Positions 8,834 through 17,370 of a stretch of 64,000 bases of DNA are shown in pieces. A program made the translations under genes and the position numbers. The first letter of the stretch is position 1, and each line of letters begins with the position of its first letter. The notes beneath the pieces are model-generated. The model worked only from the letters and a program-made list of their open reading frames with translations, searched no databases and was not told where the DNA came from. The stretch is from Paenibacillus sp. KS-LC4 (lineage in GTDB: Bacteria; Bacillota; Bacilli; Paenibacillales; Paenibacillaceae), in the NCBI RefSeq assembly GCF_036894955.1, contig NZ_CP145905.1, forward strand, positions 2,746,501-2,810,500, read 5' to 3'.

Positions 8834-9733
8834 ATGCTAACAGGCGTTCAGGTGCTGCTGATCGGCGGCGACGCCAGGCAGCTCGAGGTGATTCGCAAGC
8901 TGACGGAGCTGGATGCGACCGTGGTCCTATCAGGCTTTGATGGCCTGCAGTCAACGCCCGAGGGAGCCGTTCAAGCTGAATATGATGAACGGTTGTTTGA
9001 TGGGGTAGACGCCTTAGTGCTGCCTGCTGTCGGAACCGATGACCAAGGCGTCATTAGCGCTGTATTCAGCGATAGCGAGATCAGGCTGGAGGAGCGCCAT
9101 ATGGCTCGCTTGCCTAAGCACTGCAAAGTATACGCGGGTATGGCCAAACCATATTTGAGCGACCTCTGCAAGCAGCATCAGCTGGAATTGGTAGAGTTGT
9201 TTGAGCGCGACGATGTTGCGATTTACAACTCTATTCCAACAGCAGAAGGTGCGGTGATGATGGCAATTCAACATACCGATATTACGATTCATGGCTCCAC
9301 CTGCATGGTGCTCGGATTCGGGAGAACGGGGTTTACATTGGCGCGGACGTTAAAGGGATTAGGAGCGAATGTACTTGTCGGGGTGCGCCGGGGAGAGCAT
9401 TTTGCAAGAGCGCTCGAAATGGGCTTCGAGCCTTTCTACACCAGCAATTTGCGGCAATATACGGGCAATATTGACTTGCTTTTTAACACAATTCCGACTA
9501 TGATAGTCACAGCGCAAATTATAGCAAATCTTCCTTCGCGAAGCGTCATTATTGATCTGGCTTCGAGGCCTGGCGGAACGGATTTCCGCTTTGCTGAGAA
9601 ACGGGCCATTAAGGCGATGCTCGCGCCCGGACTCCCCGGTATTGTCGCACCCAGAACTGCTGGACGAATCATAGCCGATTGTTTAACACAATTGATTATG
9701 GACGACTTGATAAATCGGGGGAATGGGGAATGA
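8834..9733 (+). CDS. dpaA: Dipicolinate synthase subunit A (SpoVFA/DpaA)
   Basis: Makes pyridine-2,6-dicarboxylate from dihydrodipicolinate together with DpaB, in the mother cell late in sporulation; DPA with calcium gives spores heat resistance. The product (299 residues) starts MLTGVQVLLIGGDARQLEVI, with an N-terminal domain like the known protein, and has a second nucleotide-binding glycine loop VLGFGRTGFTLA. ATG at 8834 is chosen over 8810 because GAGGAG is 9 bases upstream and the N-terminus then matches SpoVFA. Its stop overlaps the start of dpaB as ATGA. Confidence 0.96.
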   Translation: MLTGVQVLLIGGDARQLEVIRKLTELDATVVLSGFDGLQSTPEGAVQAEYDERLFDGVDALVLPAVGTDDQGVISAVFSDSEIRLEERHMARLPKHCKVYAGMAKPYLSDLCKQHQLELVELFERDDVAIYNSIPTAEGAVMMAIQHTDITIHGSTCMVLGFGRTGFTLARTLKGLGANVLVGVRRGEHFARALEMGFEPFYTSNLRQYTGNIDLLFNTIPTMIVTAQIIANLPSRSVIIDLASRPGGTDFRFAEKRAIKAMLAPGLPGIVAPRTAGRIIADCLTQLIMDDLINRGNGE

Positions 9734-10323
9734 ATTGGTCCGGGCTTACAGTAGGGTATGCATTGTCAGGGTCACACTGCACTTTTGCCGAGGTTATGCC
9801 GCAAATCCAGCGGTTTGTAGACGCCGGCGCGAACGTTGTACCTATAGTATCGCAGACTATAATGACGACAGATACGAGATTCGGAACGTCGGAGCAGTGG
9901 CAGACACAGCTCAAAGCGATTACGGGCAATGAAATTATTTCGACGATTGTGCAAGCGGAGCCGCTTGGTCCATCGAAGCTTATTGATGTGCTGCTTATTG
10001 CTCCATGCACAGGCAACACAACGAGCAGGCTGGCTAATGCGCAGACTGACAGTGCGGTGCTTATGGCATCTAAATCACAGATGCGCAATGGAAGGCCTAT
10101 CGTCATTGCTATTTCTACGAATGATGGCCTTGGTCTAAATTTGGCGAATATTGCGAAGCTGATCGTAACGAAAAATATTTATTTTGTGCCGTTTGGCCAA
10201 GATAATCCAGTTCAGAAGCCCAATTCGCTAGTTGCGAGAATGGATTTGGCACTGGAAACATGCGAGGCGGCGCTGCAAGGCAAACAGTTACAACCGCTCA
10301 TTATAGAGCGTTTTAATTATTAA
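9730..10323 (+). CDS. dpaB: Dipicolinate synthase subunit B (SpoVFB/DpaB)
   Basis: A 197-residue flavoprotein-fold subunit beginning MNWSGLTVGYALSGSHCTFAEVMP, typical of SpoVFB, with the LIAPCTGNTTSRLA motif of the family. It acts with DpaA to make dipicolinic acid. ATG at 9730 overlaps the dpaA stop; the open frame extends upstream but lacks a reason to start there. The downstream genes asd, dapG and dapA supply its precursor, so biosynthetic flux and spore DPA are genetically linked. Confidence 0.96.
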   Translation: MNWSGLTVGYALSGSHCTFAEVMPQIQRFVDAGANVVPIVSQTIMTTDTRFGTSEQWQTQLKAITGNEIISTIVQAEPLGPSKLIDVLLIAPCTGNTTSRLANAQTDSAVLMASKSQMRNGRPIVIAISTNDGLGLNLANIAKLIVTKNIYFVPFGQDNPVQKPNSLVARMDLALETCEAALQGKQLQPLIIERFNY

Positions 10324-10370
10324 GCTTTTTATTCTGAGTTTTTATAAGACCGAGGGGAGCATTACCGCAA

Positions 10371-11405
10371 ATGTCAAATCAAAAATTGTTTAACGTTGCA
10401 GTAGTTGGCGCAACAGGCGCAGTAGGGGAACAAATACTAAACTTGCTCGATAAGAGAAACTTCCCCATCAAGGAACTGAAGCTTCTGTCTTCAGCGAGGT
10501 CTGCCGGTACGAAAATCACATTCAAAGGCCAGGAAGTGACGGTGGAGGAAGCGAAGCCGGAGAGCTTTAAGGGCATTGATATAGCATTATTCAGCGCTGG
10601 CGGAGACGTTACGAAGGCGCTCGCGCCGCATGCTGTTGAATATGGAACGGTATGTATTGACAATACGAATGCGTACCGTATGGATCCAAATACGCCGCTT
10701 GTTGTGCCTGAAGTGAATATTGACAAGGTAAGCGAGCATAAAGGTATTATTGCCAATCCGAATTGCTCGACGATTCAGATGGTAGCTGCGCTGAAGCCGC
10801 TTCAGGATAAATACGGCATTAACCGCATTATCGTATCGACTTATCAGGCGGTATCTGGAGCAGGTGCGAAGGCGATTGAGGAAATGCTGCGTCAGACGCG
10901 TGCATCCCTAGATGGCGAAGCGGTCAACCCTGCAATTTTGCCAGTAGGCTCATTGCCTGTTAAGCATCAAATCGCCTTTAATGCGATTCCGCAAATCGAC
11001 AAGTTCCAAGAGAATGGCTATACGCTTGAAGAGATGAAGATGGTCAATGAAACGAAGAAAATTTTGGGTGACCAATCAATTGACGTTACAGCTACTTGCG
11101 TTCGTATTCCAGTCGTTTATGGTCATTCAGAATCGGTTTATGTTGAGCTGAAAAATAACTACGATCTGGAAGATGTCAAGCAGCTGTTGTCTGACGCCCC
11201 GGGTGTCGTGCTGGTTGATGATCCGGCGAATCAGCTTTACCCGCTCGCAACGGAAGCAGCCGGCAAGCCGGAAGTTTTTGTCGGACGTTTGAGACGCGAT
11301 CTTGGCCATGAAAATGGGCTTAACCTATGGATCGTATCGGATAACCTGCTTAAAGGTGCCGCATGGAACGCGGTTCAAATCGCCGAGCACATCGCACAGG
11401 CGTAA
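10371..11405 (+). CDS. asd: Aspartate-semialdehyde dehydrogenase
   Basis: Reduces aspartyl phosphate to aspartate semialdehyde with NADPH, the branch metabolite for lysine, DPA, threonine and methionine. The 344 residues show the N-terminal VVGATGAVGEQIL dinucleotide loop and the catalytic Cys in NPNCSTIQM (C132). GAGGGGAG lies upstream of the ATG. It is in the spoVF-asd-dapG run known from B. subtilis. Nothing unusual. Confidence 0.97.
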   Translation: MSNQKLFNVAVVGATGAVGEQILNLLDKRNFPIKELKLLSSARSAGTKITFKGQEVTVEEAKPESFKGIDIALFSAGGDVTKALAPHAVEYGTVCIDNTNAYRMDPNTPLVVPEVNIDKVSEHKGIIANPNCSTIQMVAALKPLQDKYGINRIIVSTYQAVSGAGAKAIEEMLRQTRASLDGEAVNPAILPVGSLPVKHQIAFNAIPQIDKFQENGYTLEEMKMVNETKKILGDQSIDVTATCVRIPVVYGHSESVYVELKNNYDLEDVKQLLSDAPGVVLVDDPANQLYPLATEAAGKPEVFVGRLRRDLGHENGLNLWIVSDNLLKGAAWNAVQIAEHIAQA

Positions 11406-11473
11406 CGAATAGACGGTGCAAGGACATGGTAGCTGGCGGCATCTTGCCTTTTTCGTGATGGGGGAAGAGGTTT

Positions 11474-12685
11474 ATGCGCACTCTCGTTCAGAAGTTTGGG
11501 GGAACCTCAGTATCATCCGATTTTGCCAGAAATCATTGCTTGGAGCATATTAAGCGTGAACGCGAAAATGGTTTTCAGCTCGTCGTTGTCGTATCAGCTA
11601 TGGGTCGCCTCGGCGACCCCTATGCTACAGATTCGCTGCTGGATTTAGTTAGAAGCAATGGAGATGCGCTTCCGCTGCGTGAGCGGGATATGCTGCTGGG
11701 CTGTGGTGAGATGATTTCTGCCGCAGTCTTATGCAGCTTGCTTTGTTCCGAGGGCATTCCAGCTACCATTTTGAGCGGCTATCAGGCAGGCATTATAACG
11801 GACGGGCATTTCGGCCAAGCGAGAATTAATGATTTGCGTCCGGAGCTGCTTTTAAAAAATCTTGGTGAAAATAAGGTCGTTATTGTTACCGGTTTTCAAG
11901 GCGGCACCGAAGGTGGAGAGCTGACTACGCTCGGCCGCGGCGGGAGCGATACGTCGGCGACTGCACTCGGTGCTTCGCTGCGCGCAGAGCGGGTAGATAT
12001 TTATACCGATGTCAATGGTATTCTGACAGCTGATCCGCGAATTGTGAATGATGCAAAACCGCTTCTTGTCGTCAGCTATGCAGAAATTTGCAATATGGCT
12101 CGTCAAGGGGCTAAGGTCATTCATCCTCGTGCTGTTGAAATTGCCCAGCAAGCGAGAATACCGATTCGCGTACGCTCCACTTTTTCGCCGGATGAAGGTA
12201 CATTAGTAACGGACAGTCCGCTCTATGCTGCCGGAATGGTAAGTGACCGACATGTAACAGGCATTGCGCATGTAGCGGGCATTACTCAAATTTCGGTGCA
12301 GACGGTGGAGGGCAAGACGGACGTCCAGTTGCAGGTTTTTCAAACGATGGCTCGACATCATATTAGCGTAGATTTTATAAATGTAACACCGAGCGGAGTC
12401 GTTTACACCGTATTTGACTACGATGCAGCGAAGGCTGTAGCCGTGCTGACGGACTGTGGTTATGCTCCGGCAGCAATTAGCGGCTGTGCAAAGGTATCGG
12501 TCATTGGCGGTGGAATGAACGGTGTTCCAGGCATTATGGCACGTATTGTAGAGGCGCTTACGTTGCAGGGGATTGCAATTATGCAGGCAGCGGACTCCAA
12601 TACGACCATCTGGGTACTGGTCAAGGATGTGGACATGGCATCCGCGCTTCGCGCGCTTCATGCCAAGTTCGAGCTTCATTTGTAG
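11474..12685 (+). CDS. dapG: Aspartate kinase I (DapG type)
   Basis: First enzyme of the aspartate pathway; phosphorylates aspartate. The 403-residue protein has the N-terminal KFGGTS motif (7-12), the kinase core including GFQGGT and GRGGSDTSATALGASL, and two C-terminal ACT domains (about 270-403) for feedback control. Position after asd and before dapA matches dapG, the diaminopimelate-controlled isozyme of B. subtilis; the effector here is inferred. A weak hairpin (GCAAG/CTTGC, about 11418-11447, then TTTTT) lies between asd and this gene and could attenuate readthrough. Confidence 0.95.
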   Translation: MRTLVQKFGGTSVSSDFARNHCLEHIKRERENGFQLVVVVSAMGRLGDPYATDSLLDLVRSNGDALPLRERDMLLGCGEMISAAVLCSLLCSEGIPATILSGYQAGIITDGHFGQARINDLRPELLLKNLGENKVVIVTGFQGGTEGGELTTLGRGGSDTSATALGASLRAERVDIYTDVNGILTADPRIVNDAKPLLVVSYAEICNMARQGAKVIHPRAVEIAQQARIPIRVRSTFSPDEGTLVTDSPLYAAGMVSDRHVTGIAHVAGITQISVQTVEGKTDVQLQVFQTMARHHISVDFINVTPSGVVYTVFDYDAAKAVAVLTDCGYAPAAISGCAKVSVIGGGMNGVPGIMARIVEALTLQGIAIMQAADSNTTIWVLVKDVDMASALRALHAKFELHL

Positions 12686-12708
12686 CAGGAAATAAATGAA
12701 ATAGACCT

Positions 12709-12850
12709 GTTTTGCGAAGCGGCACTTTGACCTCGGACTTTCGGAGCAGCTTCTGCTTCGCAAAACTTAGATTTAGAGGCTTAGGAAGTTAGTTTTGCTT
12801 CGCAAAACTTTAAAGTGGATGCTTACGAAATTCGTTTTGTTTCGTAATAC
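12709..12850 (+). repeat. Cluster of short palindromic repeats before dapA
   Basis: GTTTTGCGAAGC (12709-12720) is the exact inverse complement of GCTTCGCAAAAC (12755-12766). A third copy forms the self-palindrome AGTTTTGC-TTC-GCAAAACT (12791-12809). A fourth, degenerate copy (GTTTTGTTTCGTAATAC, about 12834-12850) lies just before the dapA ribosome site. The run takes up most of the 182-base dapG-dapA gap. Confidence 0.75.
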
Positions 12851-12867
12851 TTGAAGGAGGAGTCAGA

Positions 12868-13758
12868 ATGGATTTTGGAAGATTAGTTACGGCGATGGTC
12901 AGCCCATTCGATGCTGCTGGTGAAATTGATTGGGAAGCAACGGGACGATTAATCGATTACTTAATTGAAGAACAGCATAGTGATAGTCTTGTTGTATCTG
13001 GAACGACGGGCGAGTCTCCTACGCTTACGGATGAGGAGAAAGAAGCACTATTTCGTTTTTCCGTAGAGCGTGCTGCTGGACGGGCTAAAATTATTGCAGG
13101 CACAGGAAGCAATAATACGGCTCATTCCATCCATTTGACGAAGGTGGCTGAGGCGAGCGGAGTTGACGGTGTGCTGCTAGTAGCACCTTATTACAATAAG
13201 CCGAGCCAAGAAGGCCTTTATCAGCATTTTAAAGCGATTGCAGAGTCGACGAAGCTTCCGGTTGTATTGTACAACGTTCCAAGCCGGACAGTCGTGAATA
13301 TTTCGGTTGAAACGACGCTGCGTCTAGCGGCAATTAGCAACATCGTAGCTACCAAAGATTGTGCGTCATCCGATCAGATTATTCAGCTTGTAGCAGGCGC
13401 GCCTGAGGGCTTTAAAGTATATAGCGGCGACGATGCGGCGACCCTTCCGACTTTAGCTGTGGGCGGTTATGGCATTATTAGTGTAGCTAGCCATGTTATC
13501 GGCAAAAAAATGAAGCAGCTTATCGAAGCATATGTGAGTGGAGATGTGGCATTGGCGGCCAAGCTAAACGCAGAATGCTTCCCGGTATTTAAAGGCTTGT
13601 TCGATTGTCCGAATCCCGTACCGAACCCTGTTGCTTTGAAGCATGTACTGGGACTGCGCGGCTTCCCGGTTGGCGGGGTTAGACTTCCTTTGGTAGGCGT
13701 TAGCGAATCGGAAGCTAAATTTTTGCAGAACCTTGTCGATTCCTCAACCGCATTTTAA
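12868..13758 (+). CDS. dapA: 4-hydroxy-tetrahydrodipicolinate synthase
   Basis: Condenses aspartate semialdehyde with pyruvate in the lysine/DPA/cell-wall pathway. The 296-residue TIM-barrel enzyme shows the Schiff-base Lys in ATKDCASS (K163), the catalytic Tyr in VLYNVPSR (Y135) and the GTTGES loop (45-50). GAAGGAGGAG precedes the ATG. Unlike asd and dapG it is separated by a palindrome-rich spacer, so it may be partly independent of the upstream operon. Confidence 0.98.
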   Translation: MDFGRLVTAMVSPFDAAGEIDWEATGRLIDYLIEEQHSDSLVVSGTTGESPTLTDEEKEALFRFSVERAAGRAKIIAGTGSNNTAHSIHLTKVAEASGVDGVLLVAPYYNKPSQEGLYQHFKAIAESTKLPVVLYNVPSRTVVNISVETTLRLAAISNIVATKDCASSDQIIQLVAGAPEGFKVYSGDDAATLPTLAVGGYGIISVASHVIGKKMKQLIEAYVSGDVALAAKLNAECFPVFKGLFDCPNPVPNPVALKHVLGLRGFPVGGVRLPLVGVSESEAKFLQNLVDSSTAF

Positions 13759-13780
13759 TTTAACCTCTTAACAAATCATG

Positions 13781-13807
13781 AAGCTGTTGCCTTGGCAACA
13801 GCTTTTT
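13781..13807 (+). terminator. Terminator after dapA
   Basis: A perfect ten-base stem (AGCTGTTGCC, TT loop, GGCAACAGCT) followed by TTTT. Confidence 0.9.
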
Positions 13808-13908
13808 CAATTCGGTGAAATCACAGGGGAATGGCGATCGACCCCCAAGCCTTTCACGCAGCGCTCCAACCTCACACCATGCTTTTACTACGGCCAAAGC
13901 CCCCAGCC

Positions 13909-13938
13909 TTGTATTCGATCTTTTTCATCATGTATAAT
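13909..13938 (+). promoter_or_regulatory. Candidate sigma-A promoter of the RNase J gene
   Basis: TTGTAT (13909-13914), an 18-base spacer and a consensus TATAAT (13933-13938), between the dapA terminator and the rnj start. Confidence 0.6.
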
Positions 13939-14003
13939 GAGTTCAAGTGATCGGGTGCGGAAAAACATGACCTCATCAGGTTGGAAAAGAGGAGGGGTAT
14001 TCA

Positions 14004-15683
14004 TTGTCCAAAAAAAATGTACAGGATAAACTTTTGATTTTTGCATTAGGCGGTATTGGAGAAATTGGGAAAAATATGTACGTCATTCAATATGACAATG
14101 ATATTGTGATTGTAGATGCGGGGCTTAAATTTCCGGAGGAGGATATGCTCGGCATAGATATTGTTATTCCGGACATTTCGTATTTGAAGGAAAATCGCGA
14201 GAAGGTACGCGGCATCGTCATTACGCATGGACATGAGGATCATATCGGCGGGCTTTCCTACATGCTGCGCAGCCTTAACGTTCCGGTATATGCCACGAAG
14301 CTAACGCTGGGACTCATTGAAGGCAAGCTGAGGGAGGCAGGACTGCTGGGCGAAACGAAGCGAATACTCATTAATGCGGATTCGGAGATAGAGCTGGGCA
14401 GCATGAATGTTTCCTTTTTCAAGACGAACCACAGCATTCCTGATTCCGTAGGCGTATGCTTGGAGACGCCCGAGGGTGTCGTCGTACATACAGGGGACTT
14501 CAAGTTTGACCATACGCCAGTCAATGGGCAATATGCTGATATTAAGCGCATGGCGGAAATTGGGCAGAAGGGCGTGCTTGCACTGCTGTCCGATAGTACG
14601 AATGCGGAACGTCCAGGCTACACGCCTTCGGAGAAAAATGTAGGAGAAGAGCTCAAAGATATATTCCGCAAATCGCCGCAGCGGGTCGTAGTAGCAACGT
14701 TTGCCTCAAACGTTCACCGTATTCAGCAGGTCATAAACGCAGCTATTGCTACCGATCGCTATATTGCTGTCGTTGGACGCAGTATGGTTAATGTGGTGGG
14801 CATCGCTGGAGATTTAGGCTATTTGAATATTCCAGATGGCATGATTGTAGAACCGGAGGCTGTGAATAAGCTGGCCGCTGATCGCGTCGTTATTTTATGT
14901 ACGGGCAGCCAAGGCGAGCCTATGTCAGCTTTGACGCGTATGGCGCGTTCAACGCATCGTAAAGTCGATATTTTGCCGGGGGATACGGTCATTATTGCAG
15001 CGACGCCAATTCCGGGCAACGAGCGATATGTAGGGAGGACAGTGGACGAGTTGTTCCGACTTGGAGCGAACGTCATCTATGGACCGGGCTCGGTATCCGG
15101 TGTCCATGTTTCAGGTCACGGCAGCCAGGAAGAGCTGAAGCTGATGCTTAATCTGATTAAGCCTAAATATTTTATCCCCATACATGGTGAATACCGGATG
15201 CTGCGACAGCATGCTTTGCTGGCCGAGGCAGTTGGGATTGAGAAATCGAATATTTTTGTTATGGAAAATGGCGATACGGTAGAGGTGCAGGGCGGCAAGG
15301 CGCGCAGAGGCTCAAAGGTTCCGGCGGGCAATGTGCTGATTGATGGCCTTGGCGTTGGCGACGTTGGCAATATTGTGCTTAGAGATCGCAAGCTGCTTTC
15401 GCAGGACGGCATTCTCGTCGTGGTGGTGACGCTGCGCAAGCAGGAGGGCACCATTGTGTCTGGCCCTGATATTATTTCGCGCGGCTTCGTTTATGTGCGT
15501 GAATCGGAAGGGCTGCTCGACGAAGCGAACAAAATTGTATCGACGACACTGCTGAGGCTGATGAACGATAAAGTGAACGAGTGGGCTTCGCTGAAGACGA
15601 ATGTGAAGGACGCGCTCGGTCGTTTCCTCTATGAGAAGACGCGCCGCCGGCCGATGATTTTGCCAATCATTATGGAAGTATAG
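14004..15683 (+). CDS. rnj: Ribonuclease J
   Basis: A metallo-beta-lactamase/beta-CASP ribonuclease with endonuclease and 5'-3' exonuclease roles in mRNA and rRNA processing. The 559 residues show the metal site HGHEDHIGG (75-83), a second His/Asp set around HTGDFKFDHTP, beta-CASP motifs (DSTNAERPG, GSQGEP, HVSGHG) and PKYFIPIHGEYRML. TTG at 14004 has GGAGGGG about 6 bases upstream. In B. subtilis the gene after dapA is rnjB (J2), but this copy has the intact J1-style HxHxDH motif, so I leave the paralogue open. Confidence 0.93.
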   Translation: MSKKNVQDKLLIFALGGIGEIGKNMYVIQYDNDIVIVDAGLKFPEEDMLGIDIVIPDISYLKENREKVRGIVITHGHEDHIGGLSYMLRSLNVPVYATKLTLGLIEGKLREAGLLGETKRILINADSEIELGSMNVSFFKTNHSIPDSVGVCLETPEGVVVHTGDFKFDHTPVNGQYADIKRMAEIGQKGVLALLSDSTNAERPGYTPSEKNVGEELKDIFRKSPQRVVVATFASNVHRIQQVINAAIATDRYIAVVGRSMVNVVGIAGDLGYLNIPDGMIVEPEAVNKLAADRVVILCTGSQGEPMSALTRMARSTHRKVDILPGDTVIIAATPIPGNERYVGRTVDELFRLGANVIYGPGSVSGVHVSGHGSQEELKLMLNLIKPKYFIPIHGEYRMLRQHALLAEAVGIEKSNIFVMENGDTVEVQGGKARRGSKVPAGNVLIDGLGVGDVGNIVLRDRKLLSQDGILVVVVTLRKQEGTIVSGPDIISRGFVYVRESEGLLDEANKIVSTTLLRLMNDKVNEWASLKTNVKDALGRFLYEKTRRRPMILPIIMEV

Positions 15684-15695
15684 TTGAACGAAAAT

Positions 15696-15747
15696 AAAAA
15701 AAGAGTGATGATCGCCCGGATAACCGGACGATTCGTCGCTCTTTTTT
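15696..15747. terminator. Bidirectional terminator between rnj and narK
   Basis: A long hairpin with A-run/T-run flanks: AAAAAAGAG...CCGG on the left pairs with CCGG...CTCTTTTTT on the right. It lies between convergent genes and can act in both directions. Confidence 0.9.
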
Positions 15748-15777
15748 GCTTGCAGCTTTTCTAGCACTATGAAGGGG

Positions 15778-17013
15778 TTAGCTGCCGACTGGCTGGCCGC
15801 CTTCTATTTTGGCTTTGCCGCCGCTGCCAATCCAAGTGCGCTTCCACTCCCTTTGAATGAAAGCCAGCAAGAGCATGCTGAGCAGGGCAATGCTGCTTAG
15901 AATGAGGAAGCCCGGTGTATAGGAGCCTGTCGTTTGATAAAGGCTGCCGAGAATAAGCGGCAGGAAGTATCCGCCAACACCGCCTGCTGCACCGACAATT
16001 CCAGTCATAATGCCGATTTCCTTGCCAAAGCGCTGCGGTACGAGCTGGAATACAGCGCCATTGCCAGCGCCGAGGCACATCATGCCAAGGAACAGCAAGG
16101 TGCAGACTACGTACAGAGAAGGCAGCAGGGAAACGGAAGCTAACATAACACCAGCCCCGATATACAACGTCATCAGGACGCGAATACCTCCAAGCTTATC
16201 AGAGAGCCAGCCGCCTACAGGACGGAAGAAGCTTCCGGCGATAACGCAAATGGTCGTAAAATCTGCCGCCTGAATTGCGGAAAGTCCATATTGCGTGTTG
16301 AAGAAAATGGTCAAATAGTTGGACATGCCGACGAAGCCGCCGAACGTAACGCTGTATAAAAGACAGAACAGCCATGCATCCTTTTGCTTCAGCACTTGCC
16401 CATATTCGGACAGCTTTTTCGGAGCGGGCTGATTGGGGCTTTCCTTGGCAAAGATCGTAAAGATGACAAATACGATTGCAATGGGAATAAGCGCTAGTCC
16501 AAAAACCGCTTCCCAGCCACCAAAATGCTGTGCCAGCCGATTAGCAAACAGCGTCGTCAGTACGGTACCGCTGTTACCTGCTCCAGCGATCCCCATGGCA
16601 AGCCCTTGATATTGCGGGGGATACCATCTGCTTGCAAGCGGCAGTGCTGCTGCGAAGGAGGCTCCAGCCACCCCGAGCAATAGAGCAACGAAATGCAGCT
16701 CTGTTAAGGAATCAACAAATTTCCAGCCCCAAATGAGCGGAATCATTGTAACGAGCATACCGATTTGACCCGTTTTCTTCGGTCCAATATGGTCTGTCAT
16801 AAAACCTAGCACAAGTCTAAGGATTGATCCGCCTAAAATAGGTAGGGCGACCAGTTTGGCCTTCTGAGCAGCATCCATCGGAAAATCGCTGGCGATAACC
16901 ACGATGAGCGGTCCCATTAAAATCCAAATCATAAAGCTGATATCGAAATATAAGAAAGAACTGAACAAGGATGGTTTGTGTCCACTTTTCCAAAACGCTT
17001 TTTTATCTACCAT
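15778..17013 (-). CDS. narK: NNP-family nitrate/nitrite transporter (NarK/NasA)
   Basis: A 12-TM major facilitator of 411 residues that imports nitrate or exchanges nitrate and nitrite at the plasma membrane. The two family glycine signatures are visible, [15 protein letters not shown] and [20 protein letters not shown] at 17013 is chosen because GAGGAG is 8 bases upstream; the frame stays open further but into the leader RNA. It is divergent from moeA-nasB-nasC and is clearly the uptake part of nitrate assimilation. Its transcript starts at a consensus promoter and runs through an ANTAR-type attenuator (separate entries). Confidence 0.94.
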   Translation of the reverse strand: MVDKKAFWKSGHKPSLFSSFLYFDISFMIWILMGPLIVVIASDFPMDAAQKAKLVALPILGGSILRLVLGFMTDHIGPKKTGQIGMLVTMIPLIWGWKFVDSLTELHFVALLLGVAGASFAAALPLASRWYPPQYQGLAMGIAGAGNSGTVLTTLFANRLAQHFGGWEAVFGLALIPIAIVFVIFTIFAKESPNQPAPKKLSEYGQVLKQKDAWLFCLLYSVTFGGFVGMSNYLTIFFNTQYGLSAIQAADFTTICVIAGSFFRPVGGWLSDKLGGIRVLMTLYIGAGVMLASVSLLPSLYVVCTLLFLGMMCLGAGNGAVFQLVPQRFGKEIGIMTGIVGAAGGVGGYFLPLILGSLYQTTGSYTPGFLILSSIALLSMLLLAFIQREWKRTWIGSGGKAKIEGGQPVGS

Positions 17014-17120
17014 GTCTCTATCTCCTCTATAATTGGTTTTCTCGTGCTCAGTCAGCGTGGGTGATGGCGGTTTTCGCATTCCCGGGGTGCATGGCGCACC
17101 GCAATTCCAGCTGTACATAT

Positions 17121-17171
17121 AAAGAAAAGGCCGCAGTCTGCCCCAAGCTAAAGCTCGGACGGATTGCGGCC
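17121..17171 (-). terminator. Attenuator terminator in the narK leader
   Basis: On the minus strand GGCCGCA (17171-17165) pairs with TGCGGCC (17135-17129), with inner pairing around an AGCT-rich loop, then TTTTCTTT (17128-17121). It lies about 110 bases before the narK start codon, inside the transcribed leader. Its 5' arm contains the 3' arm of hairpin P2 (17167-17170), so the two structures exclude each other. Confidence 0.9.
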
Positions 17172-17204
17172 TCATTGCCGAACGCCAGCACGACTCTGTG
17201 CAGA
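17167..17204 (-). promoter_or_regulatory. ANTAR-type dual-hexaloop antitermination element of narK
   Basis: Read on the minus strand: P1 is GCAC-AGAGTC-GTGC (17201-17188), extended by a 1x1 mismatch and three more pairs; P2 is CGGC-AATGAG-GCCG (17180-17167). Both loops are six bases with A1 and G4 and a C-G closing pair, as known for RNA targets of ANTAR regulators such as NasR and EutV. P2 overlaps the terminator 5' arm, so protein binding should block termination. Confidence 0.85.
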
Positions 17205-17239
17205 CGATAATTGCTCACCTCATTGTGAACTCAAGCTGA

Positions 17240-17268
17240 ATTATAGAATAACCTCCTCTTAGTGTCAA
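17240..17268 (-). promoter_or_regulatory. Consensus sigma-A promoter of narK
   Basis: On the minus strand TTGACA (17268-17263), a 17-base spacer and TATAAT (17245-17240): a perfect match to consensus. Transcription should start near 17233, about 30 bases before hairpin P1. Confidence 0.92.
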
Positions 17269-17279
17269 TAAATATTACA
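17263..17279 (-). promoter_or_regulatory. GlnR/TnrA-type box overlapping the narK -35
   Basis: TGTAATATTTATTGACA on the minus strand fits the TGTNA-N7-TNACA consensus of GlnR/TnrA. Its last six bases are the -35 element, and its centre is near -38. Repression by GlnR under nitrogen excess is the natural reading, but activation cannot be excluded. Confidence 0.75.
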
Positions 17280-17312
17280 TAAAACAACTGAGCGATCTCG
17301 AAGTCTAAATAA

Positions 17313-17329
17313 TGTTACGTATGTTGACA
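17313..17329 (+). promoter_or_regulatory. GlnR/TnrA-type box overlapping the moeA -35
   Basis: TGTTACGTATGTTGACA fits TGTNA-N7-TNACA. As on the narK side, the box ends exactly at the last base of the -35 element, giving the same geometry in mirror image. Confidence 0.7.
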
Positions 17330-17352
17330 TGTGTAGCAATTTCATTTATGCT
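17324..17352 (+). promoter_or_regulatory. Candidate sigma-A promoter of moeA-nasB-nasC
   Basis: TTGACA (17324-17329), a 17-base spacer and TATGCT (17347-17352). The -10 is weaker than on the narK side. Transcription would start near 17359, some 12 bases before hairpin P1. Confidence 0.7.
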
Positions 17353-17370
17353 CATAATAATCCATATAAA

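Noticed and set aside
11406-11473. Lysine riboswitch or T-box before dapG
   Set aside because: The gap is only 68 bases, too short for either; only a weak GCAAG/CTTGC hairpin with a T run is present.
13778-14029. Possible small gene between dapA and rnj
   Set aside because: The frame runs through the dapA terminator, the rnj promoter and its ribosome site, and the product resembles nothing.
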